From contig NZ_JBFAPA010000012.1 of the NCBI RefSeq assembly GCF_040675465.1, forward strand, positions 186,001 through 250,000: a stretch of 64,000 nt of DNA. Direction: 5' to 3'. The position numbers were made by a program, and so were the translations under genes. Source of the DNA: Kibdelosporangium sp040675465 (GTDB lineage Bacteria > Actinomycetota > Actinomycetes > Mycobacteriales > Pseudonocardiaceae). This document shows, one piece after another, positions 58,479 through 64,000 of this stretch (position 1 is the stretch's first letter; every line of letters starts with the position of its first letter). The notes under the pieces are model-generated. The model ran no database searches and had not been told where the DNA came from. It saw only the letters and a program-made list of their open reading frames with translations.

Positions 58479-58868
58479 ATGACATCTCAGCCCCTGGACC
58501 TGCAGTCCGTGCTCGACACCTTCACCGAACCATGGAGCCCGCGGATCGTGGCCCTGGTCAACGACTACGACATCCGGCTGGCCAGGTTCGCGGGCGAACA
58601 CGTGTGGCACAAGCATGAGAACACCGACGAGTTCTTCCTCGTGCTCGACGGCGAGATCGACATCGCCCTGCGCGAGCCCGACGGCGAACGAGTCGTCACC
58701 CTGCCCAAGGGTTCCCTCTTCGTGGTGCCCCGCAACACCTTCCACAAACCGTCCACAAAACAGGGAGCGGTGGTGCTGCTGGTCGAGCCGACCGGAACCC
58801 TGTCAGTGGGCGACGAACACGAGGAAGTCCCGGACCACGTCGAAGTCACGACCGGCCACCGGATCTAG
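58479..58868 (+). CDS. Small cupin protein
   Basis: A 129-residue cupin: motif 1 HVWHKHENTDEFFLVLDGEI with two His and a Glu for metal, and motif 2 PRNTFHKPSTK with a third His. It resembles small enzymes and regulators of the mannose-6-phosphate-isomerase-like cupins. It is divergent from the GlxA regulator and converges on the P450 gene with a 4-base overlap. Substrate unknown. Confidence 0.85.
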   Translation: MTSQPLDLQSVLDTFTEPWSPRIVALVNDYDIRLARFAGEHVWHKHENTDEFFLVLDGEIDIALREPDGERVVTLPKGSLFVVPRNTFHKPSTKQGAVVLLVEPTGTLSVGDEHEEVPDHVEVTTGHRI

Positions 58869-60043
58869 GGTCCGATTCGGACGGGCAGGCTGCTGAGCCC
58901 CCGTGAGAGCGTGCTTCGCTTCCACACCAGCGACTCCGGCTCCCAGGCGGGAGTGAGCAGCGGGAACCGCGCCAGCAGCCGCCCGAACGCGACCTCCCCC
59001 TCCAGCCGGGCGAGCGGGGCGCCCAGGCAGTGGTGGATCCCGTAGCCGAAGGCCAGATGCGGGTCGCCCGACCGGCAGATGTCCAGCCGGTCGGGGTCCT
59101 CGAACCGGTCCCCGTCGCGGTTGGCCGACAGCAAGGAGATCATCACGATCTGGTTCGCCGGGATCTCCACGTCGCCGATCCGCACCGGCTCGGTGGTGAA
59201 CCGCAAGGTGGCCATGTGGATCGGCGCCTCGAACCGCAGGAACTCCTCCACCGCGGCGGGCAGCAGCGACGGGTCGGCCCGCAGCGCCGCCTGCTGCTCC
59301 GGGTTCTCCAGCAACCCCTTGACACCGGTGCCGAGCAGGTTCGCCGTGGTCTCGAACCCGGCCACCAGCAACAGGAACGCCATGTTCAGCAGTTCCCGCT
59401 CGGACAGCTGGTCGCCCCCGTCGGAGACCTGGATCAGGTCGGAGACCAGGTCCTCGCGGGGGCGCTCGCGCTTGGCCCGGACCATGCCGGCCAGGTACGC
59501 GCCCATCTTGTCGCTGGCCTCGGCGATCTGTTCGACCGTGCCCTCACCGGCGAGGCGGTGTGACCATTCCTGGAACTCGAGCCGGTCCTCCTCGGGCACG
59601 CCGAGCAGCTCGCAGATCACCGCGATCGGGATCGGCAGCGCGAACGACTCGATCATGTCCACCGTGCCGGACATCCCGTCCAGCAGGCGGTCGACGATCC
59701 GCTCGATCCGCGGCCGCAGCCGGGCCACGGTCCGCGGCGTGAACGCCTTGTTCACCAAGCGGCGCAACCGGGTGTGGTCCGGCGGGTCGCTGTGCAGCAT
59801 GTGCTTGGCCAGCGGCGAGCTGTGCGCGCCCTCCGACCCGGGCGGGAACAGCGGCAGTCCCCTGGTCACGTCCTTGCTCAGCCGCCGGTCGTTGAGCAGC
59901 GCCTTCGCGTCGGCGTACCGGGTGACCAGCCACGCGTCCAGCCCGCCGTGGAACCGCGCCGGGCACACCGGCGCCTCCTGCCGCAGCCGTTCGTAGCTCG
60001 TGTGCGGGTCAGCGACAAACCGTCCGTTCACCCGGAAGCTCAT
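58865..60043 (-). CDS. Cytochrome P450 (CYP107-like)
   Basis: A 392-residue soluble bacterial P450. The heme-binding loop is FGYGIHHCLGAPLARLE, the oxygen-activation motif AGFETTAN in the I helix, and the ExxR region EEFLRFEAP. It resembles CYP107-type enzymes, which often act in secondary metabolism or xenobiotic oxidation. It follows the small alpha/beta hydrolase by 38 bases on the same strand. No ferredoxin gene is adjacent. The C-terminus reads LSSLPVRIGP, as expected for an entire protein. Confidence 0.9.
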   Translation of the reverse strand: MSFRVNGRFVADPHTSYERLRQEAPVCPARFHGGLDAWLVTRYADAKALLNDRRLSKDVTRGLPLFPPGSEGAHSSPLAKHMLHSDPPDHTRLRRLVNKAFTPRTVARLRPRIERIVDRLLDGMSGTVDMIESFALPIPIAVICELLGVPEEDRLEFQEWSHRLAGEGTVEQIAEASDKMGAYLAGMVRAKRERPREDLVSDLIQVSDGGDQLSERELLNMAFLLLVAGFETTANLLGTGVKGLLENPEQQAALRADPSLLPAAVEEFLRFEAPIHMATLRFTTEPVRIGDVEIPANQIVMISLLSANRDGDRFEDPDRLDICRSGDPHLAFGYGIHHCLGAPLARLEGEVAFGRLLARFPLLTPAWEPESLVWKRSTLSRGLSSLPVRIGP

Positions 60044-60081
60044 ACACCCAACGTAACGTGTCCCAGCCCCTGCTCAGACGG

Positions 60082-60828
60082 TCATTGCAGAAAGTCGCCG
60101 AGCAGGGCGAGCAGCACGTCCACCCGCTGGGGGATCTGCATGTGGGTGGTTCCGGGCAGGACCGCCAGCTGCGAACCGGGGATCAGGTCGCGCATCAGCT
60201 CCGCGTGCGGGATGGTGACGAAGTCGTTGTCGCCGATGATCAGCAACGTCGGCGCGGTGATCCCGCCGAAGTCCGCCTCGGTCCACGCGTCCACGCCGGA
60301 GACCAGCGGCTGCAGCTTGGCCTCGACCTGGTCGAACACGCTCGGGTCGGGGGCGACGGCGGTGAACGCGTCGCGCATCTTCTGGAAGTCCTCGGCGGTC
60401 GGCATCCGGCGGGAGGCCGACCAGAGCGCCGGGTCGAGGATGTCGTTGTGGTAGCCCTGCGAACGGTAGTGCGCGGCGGCCGCGACCAGCCGGTCGACGC
60501 GATCCGGCTGGGTCAGCGCCATCTGCAGGCCCACCAGGCCGCCGAGGCTGTAACCGAACACATCAGCGCGCTCGATGCCCAGCGTGTCCAGCACCCCGGC
60601 GACATCACTGGCGAACAGCTCCAGGCTCGGCACCCGGTCGGTGTCGGCGGTGCGCCCGTGGCCCTGCATCTCGATCGCGATGACCTGCCGGGACTTGGCG
60701 AGGTGCGGGAGCAGCCCGCCGAACGCCAGCTCGATGGTGAGCAGCCCGCCGTGCAGCAGGACCAGCGGCTTGCCGGTGCCGTGCACCTCGTAGTACACGT
60801 TCAGCCCGTTGACCTGTGCGTATGCCAT
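60082..60828 (-). CDS. Alpha/beta hydrolase
   Basis: A 248-residue alpha/beta hydrolase of the haloperoxidase/esterase kind: oxyanion HGG (LLHGGLLTIE), nucleophile GYSLGG, acid in IGDNDFVT and His in PGTTHMQ. Three ATGs in a row follow AAGGAG; the third, at 60828, has the best 6-base spacing. It sits 38 bases ahead of the P450 gene on the same strand and may feed it or act on its product; nothing ties them beyond order. Confidence 0.85.
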   Translation of the reverse strand: MAYAQVNGLNVYYEVHGTGKPLVLLHGGLLTIELAFGGLLPHLAKSRQVIAIEMQGHGRTADTDRVPSLELFASDVAGVLDTLGIERADVFGYSLGGLVGLQMALTQPDRVDRLVAAAAHYRSQGYHNDILDPALWSASRRMPTAEDFQKMRDAFTAVAPDPSVFDQVEAKLQPLVSGVDAWTEADFGGITAPTLLIIGDNDFVTIPHAELMRDLIPGSQLAVLPGTTHMQIPQRVDVLLALLGDFLQ

Positions 60829-60892
60829 CATCATCTCCTTGCTCGGGTGATCCTTCACCCCAACGTCGAACGGGTCCCCCGTCGGTCGACAT

Positions 60893-60966
60893 CTACTTCA
60901 GCAGACTTTTCAGCGCGGTTTCGGCGATGGCATCGATCACCTGGGCCACCTCGTACGGCGAGCTGC
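60893..60966 (-). pseudogene. Possible C-terminal remnant of a regulator
   Basis: Read on the minus strand, about 24 codons end with SPYEVAQVIDAIAETALKSLLK and a stop at 60893. The good codon use and helical end look like the last helix of a TetR- or MarR-type protein, but the frame is closed by a stop just upstream, with no start. It is weak evidence of a deleted gene. Confidence 0.2.
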
Positions 60967-61092
60967 GGCAGAGAGACGGTTTTCGTCACGGCCAATATCA
61001 ACTGCTTGAGTAGTACTGAACTAAGTGGAGTACGTGTGCGGGATGGGCGAAGCCGTGGGGGCTGAGTCTGGCCGCGGTGCACAGGTACTTCG

Positions 61093-61680
61093 TCACGTTC
61101 CGGTCCGAAGACGGCCGGACCGAGCCGCGTATGCACCCTGACGAAGCGACATACGTTCTGTCCGCATTATCGTGACCAGGCTGGGGTTCGGGATGCGGGT
61201 CGGCGCGTAGGTGCGGAACTCGAAGTGCCACCATTCGTTGTCGTAGGTCCGGTACAGGCCATAGCGCGCGCCGTTCGCCTCCAGCCACCGGGCGCCTTCG
61301 CGGGGCCGCACATCCAGGGCGATCCCCTGCACATGCGACGACTCCTCGGGCGGCAACACCCGTTCCCGCGCCAAAGCCGAAGACCCCGTCCGCATGATCT
61401 CCTCGCAGTACAGCCGATGCTGCTCCACCGGGTCGCGGTGCCCGGAGGTCAGGCCGAGCAGCTGGCCGTCGCGCCACAGCGCCTCCGAACGCGCGGCGGT
61501 GAAGGCCAGGTAAGTGTCGTTGGTGAGGCCGCGGAGGTTCTCGTGCGGGAACCGCAGCGAGAGCGCCCACTGGGCGGCGAAGTAGCGGGCGTGGCCGGGG
61601 GCGCGCAGGAAGGCGACCGGCAGCAGGCAGCGCGCGAGGACTTTGGTCGTGGCGGCGAAGAACTGTTCCCGTGAACTCAT
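61093..61680 (-). CDS. VanY-like D-Ala-D-Ala carboxypeptidase
   Basis: A 195-residue M15-type carboxypeptidase. The zinc and catalytic residues are visible: SGHRDPVEQHRLYCEEI, SSHVQGIALDV (His and Asp for zinc), and WWHFEF. VanY removes the terminal D-Ala of peptidoglycan stems and so lowers vancomycin binding. It is divergent from a response regulator and kinase like VanR/VanS, across a 163-base gap with a 29-base palindrome, so it is the likely output gene. No clear signal peptide is seen, though the first 25 residues are hydrophobic and could anchor it. No vanHAX genes are in view. Confidence 0.85.
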   Translation of the reverse strand: MSSREQFFAATTKVLARCLLPVAFLRAPGHARYFAAQWALSLRFPHENLRGLTNDTYLAFTAARSEALWRDGQLLGLTSGHRDPVEQHRLYCEEIMRTGSSALARERVLPPEESSHVQGIALDVRPREGARWLEANGARYGLYRTYDNEWWHFEFRTYAPTRIPNPSLVTIMRTERMSLRQGAYAARSGRLRTGT

Positions 61681-61731
61681 GAACCCCACGGTGAGCGTCG
61701 ACTGTGGACGCCTGTTGCTGGTCGTGTCCGA

Positions 61732-61760
61732 GTTGTGTAACAGAACTTCTGTGACACAAC
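61732..61760. promoter_or_regulatory. 29-base palindromic site between vanY-like and two-component genes
   Basis: Fourteen-base arms centred on C at 61746, with one mismatch. The outer words are GTTGTGT (61732-61738) and ACACAAC (61754-61760); the core is ACAGAA-C-TTCTGT. It is the natural site for the adjacent response regulator and lies 52 bases upstream of the VanY-like start and about 84 ahead of the regulator start. Confidence 0.7.
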
Positions 61761-61843
61761 CCGTACATGTCACGCACGCGATCGGGACACACCTGGGGCA
61801 CCATGGCGAGCAGAGTTCTGTCCGCGGTGCGATTGTTGAGGAC

Positions 61844-62524
61844 ATGTCCCGGGTTCTGCTGATCGAAGACGACGAGGCCGTGCGCGACGGCCTGCAGCTG
61901 GCGCTGACCAGGCAAGGCCACACCGTGCACGCCGCCGGGACCGGCGAGCAGGGGCTCGGCCGGCTGCCGGAGGCCGACGTGGTCGTGCTGGACCTGATGC
62001 TGCCCGGGATGGACGGGTTCGAGGTGTGCCGCCGCATCCGCGCCGAGGGCGACCTGCCGATCATCATGCTGACCGCGAGGGACGACGACATGGACGTGGT
62101 CGCCGGGCTGGAGGCGGGCGCCGACGACTACGTGGTCAAACCCGTGCGGGCCCGCGTTCTCGAGGCCCGCATCCGCGCGGTCCTGCGCCGCGGCACGACC
62201 ACCGACGCCAGGCCACGACCCGAGGGCGACGACTACCGCGGGCTGACCATCGACCGGGCGGGCCTGGTGGTCAGCAAGAACGGCCGGACGATCGGCCTCA
62301 CCCCCACCGAACTGCGGCTGCTGCTGGAGCTTTCCAGCTCGCCCGGCCGCGTGCTCAGCCGCCAGCAGCTGCTGGAAGCGGTGTGGGAACACGGGTATCT
62401 GGGTGACTCGCGGCTGGTCGACGCATGCGTGCAACGGCTGCGGGCCAAGATCGAGGACGATCCGGCCGGCCCGCTGTACATCCAGACCGTGCGCGGTTTC
62501 GGTTACCGGTTCGGGCCGCTGTGA
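61844..62524 (+). CDS. OmpR-family response regulator
   Basis: A 226-residue response regulator. Receiver domain about 1-120, with acidic residues in EDDE, phospho-acceptor Asp50 (VVVLDLMLP) and Lys98 (YVVKPV); winged-helix DNA-binding domain about 128-225 (GLTPTELRLLLELSSSPGRV, DACVQRLRAKIE). Start ATG at 61844, where homology begins. It overlaps the kinase start (GTG inside the stop), so the two are coupled, and is divergent from the VanY-like gene. Confidence 0.95.
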   Translation: MSRVLLIEDDEAVRDGLQLALTRQGHTVHAAGTGEQGLGRLPEADVVVLDLMLPGMDGFEVCRRIRAEGDLPIIMLTARDDDMDVVAGLEAGADDYVVKPVRARVLEARIRAVLRRGTTTDARPRPEGDDYRGLTIDRAGLVVSKNGRTIGLTPTELRLLLELSSSPGRVLSRQQLLEAVWEHGYLGDSRLVDACVQRLRAKIEDDPAGPLYIQTVRGFGYRFGPL

Positions 62525-63864
62525 GGAGCCTGCGCACCCGCCTGTTGCTCGCGTTCGCCCTGCTCACCACGGTCACCGCGGCCGCGGTCGCCGGTGGGAT
62601 GTACGTCAACGCGCGTGACGTGATCGTGCAGCAGACCCAGGACGCGGCGGTGCGGACGATGACCGACCGGGTCTCCACCGCGCGGCTGCAGCTGCCGCCC
62701 AGCGGCGACGGGCTCATCGGCGTGCTGTCCGACCGGGACACCTCGGCCAAGATCGTCTACAACGGACAGTCCTTTGGCGACCAGAACCTGCGGGTGTCGC
62801 CGGAGCTGCGGGCCGAGGTGCGCACGGGACGCGTTGCCTGGCAACGAGTCTCAGGCGGTGGCTCGATCTGGCTGGTGGTCGGGATGGCGCCGGTCAACCG
62901 CGCCACCAACAGGCCGTACGGCGTGGAGCTCTACACCCAGCGGAGAATGGACAACGAGGACCAACGCGTCAACCAGCTGGCGACGATCGCGTGGGGCCTG
63001 GGCGCCGCGTCGCTCGTGCTCGCGATGACATTGGCGTGGCTGGCCGCGCGAGGCGTGCTGCGGCCGGTGCGGGACCTCGACATGGCCGCGCACCGGCTGG
63101 GCCTGGGCGACCTGACCACCCGCGTCCCGGTCCGCGGCACGGACGAGCTGGCGGGCGTGGCTCGGACGTTCAACGTGACCGCCTCGGCGCTGGAACACCA
63201 GGTCGGCGAGCTGCGCCGGTTCGTCGCGGACGTGTCGCACGAGCTGCGCACCCCGCTGGCCGCGATGACCGCGGTGGCCGACATCCTCGACGAGGAGGCG
63301 CCCAACCTGCCCGGGGACGCCGGTCAGGCCGCGCGCCTGGTCAGCCAGGAGACCCGCAACCTGACCCGGCTGGTCGACGACCTGATGGAGATCAGCCGGT
63401 TCGACTCCGGCACCGCCGGGCTCGCGCTGGACGCGGTCGACCTGGCCGCCGCGATCACCGCGACCCTGCACACCCGCGGCTGGCTGGACATGGTGGAGAC
63501 CCGGCTGCCGCCGATCGTCGCGCCGGTGGACCGGCGGCGGCTGGACGTCATCGTCGCCAACCTGGTCGGCAACGCGCTGCGGCACGGCGCTGCCCCGGTG
63601 TCCGTGACGCTCGACGCGTTCCCCGGCTGGGTCGTGATCACGGTCAGCGACAACGGCAAGGGCCTGCCCGCCGAGGTCCTGCCGCACGTGTTCGACCGGT
63701 TCTACAAGGCCGACACGGCCCGCAGCCGGTCCGAGGGCAGCGGGCTCGGCCTGGCCATCGCGTGGGAGAACGCGCACCTGCACCATGGCACCCTCGTCGC
63801 GGCGAACCGGCCGGACGGCGGCGCCGTGTTCACCCTCCGGCTGCCCTCGGGGACGACCTCATGA
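62521..63864 (+). CDS. Sensor histidine kinase
   Basis: A 447-residue membrane sensor kinase. Membrane helices at about 8-28 and 158-182 flank an extracytoplasmic sensor of about 130 residues. Then a HAMP domain, the phospho-acceptor H-box VADVSHELRTPL, and the ATPase N- and G-boxes (NLVGNALRHG, VSDNGKGLP, GSGLGLAI). The GTG start at 62521 overlaps the regulator stop. It is the partner of the upstream regulator; the pair resembles VanRS-type and MtrAB-type systems. Its stop overlaps the lipoprotein gene by ATGA. Confidence 0.95.
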   Translation: MRSLRTRLLLAFALLTTVTAAAVAGGMYVNARDVIVQQTQDAAVRTMTDRVSTARLQLPPSGDGLIGVLSDRDTSAKIVYNGQSFGDQNLRVSPELRAEVRTGRVAWQRVSGGGSIWLVVGMAPVNRATNRPYGVELYTQRRMDNEDQRVNQLATIAWGLGAASLVLAMTLAWLAARGVLRPVRDLDMAAHRLGLGDLTTRVPVRGTDELAGVARTFNVTASALEHQVGELRRFVADVSHELRTPLAAMTAVADILDEEAPNLPGDAGQAARLVSQETRNLTRLVDDLMEISRFDSGTAGLALDAVDLAAAITATLHTRGWLDMVETRLPPIVAPVDRRRLDVIVANLVGNALRHGAAPVSVTLDAFPGWVVITVSDNGKGLPAEVLPHVFDRFYKADTARSRSEGSGLGLAIAWENAHLHHGTLVAANRPDGGAVFTLRLPSGTTS

Positions 63865-64000
63865 GGATCCTGCGCTCGCTCATGGTGGTGCTGGCCGTGT
63901 CGATGACGGCCGCTTGCGGAATCCAGGCCAGTGGCGTCATCTCCGGCGTTCAGGCGCCTCGAGTCGACCTGTCGCCGGTGCGGCTTTTCTTCGTGGCCAA
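63861..64000 (+). CDS. Lipoprotein cut by the right edge
   Basis: The first 46 codons are visible: a lipoprotein signal with lipobox VSMTAACGIQ (Cys19), then SGVISGVQAPRVDLSPVRLFF. A lipoprotein directly after a regulator and kinase, with ATGA overlap, is seen in MtrA-MtrB-LpqB and in GerMN-domain lipoproteins, so it may modulate the sensor. The rest lies beyond 64000. Confidence 0.7.
   Translation, partial: MRILRSLMVVLAVSMTAACGIQASGVISGVQAPRVDLSPVRLFFVA

Overview
This is 64 kb of a high-GC actinomycete chromosome with dense, short operons, many GTG starts and many 4-base stop/start overlaps. An Lsr2-type protein, an F420-type redox pair, a SARP regulator, snapalysin, a small two-domain laccase, P450s and a VanY/RS-like locus suggest a soil actinomycete. 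The order Pseudonocardiales is my best guess; genus was not determined. I found no tRNA, rRNA, insertion sequence, CRISPR array or phage module, so this looks like ordinary chromosome-arm gene content rather than an island.

Layout. 1-3.8 kb: a left-edge gene fragment facing a TetR repressor, a disrupted cold-shock-like gene, an unknown protein and a secreted lysyl-oxidase homologue. 3.8-9.4 kb: an aldo/keto reductase, then a SLATT-type membrane protein converging on a four-gene operon (sigma factor, membrane-anchored solute-binding protein, 60-residue Lsr2 dimerisation domain, cyclase-like/STAND ATPase). 9.9-13 kb: secreted snapalysin and S1 protease, a hydrolase, a cupin and a SnoaL protein. 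13-21.6 kb: a SARP-AAA regulator with direct repeats upstream, an SRPBCC protein, an MMPL transporter, a holin-X/DUF3618 pair, and a NAD(P)H dehydrogenase/ECF41 sigma operon. 21.7-26.5 kb: SDR, MarR and an F420-related operon, then a cystathionine beta-synthase. 26.5-28.8 kb: divergent secreted polyhydroxybutyrate depolymerase and oligomer hydrolase. 28.8-35.3 kb: sugar ABC importer, LacI repressor and GH3 glycosidase. 35.2-40.2 kb: P450-SDR-monooxygenase operon divergent from its TetR. 40.2-47.7 kb: peptidoglycan-binding protein, allophanate hydrolase, nickel/cobalt transporter, fasciclin lipoprotein, a ketosphinganine-reductase-like SDR, nitroreductase, epimerase and a lipoprotein. 48.1-56.4 kb: a secreted cluster of laccase, a 1323-residue sugar-dehydrogenase mosaic, a cupredoxin-Ig repeat protein and a beta-helix protein. 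56.5-61 kb: hydroxyacid dehydrogenase, GlxA-type regulator, cupin, P450 and hydrolase. 61-64 kb: VanY-like carboxypeptidase divergent from a response regulator, histidine kinase and lipoprotein cut by the window end.

Two groups stand out. The 4.6-9.4 kb group combines an alternative sigma factor, a possible extracellular ligand sensor, a mini-Lsr2 and a nucleotide-cyclase-like STAND protein beside a predicted pore-forming membrane protein; this has the look of a signalling or conflict system. The 48.1-56.4 kb group has the parts of an extracellular electron path (PQQ-type sugar dehydrogenase, blue-copper protein, laccase), and two of its proteins share the same uncharacterised ~85-residue module. 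Both readings are inference from domain content and gene order.
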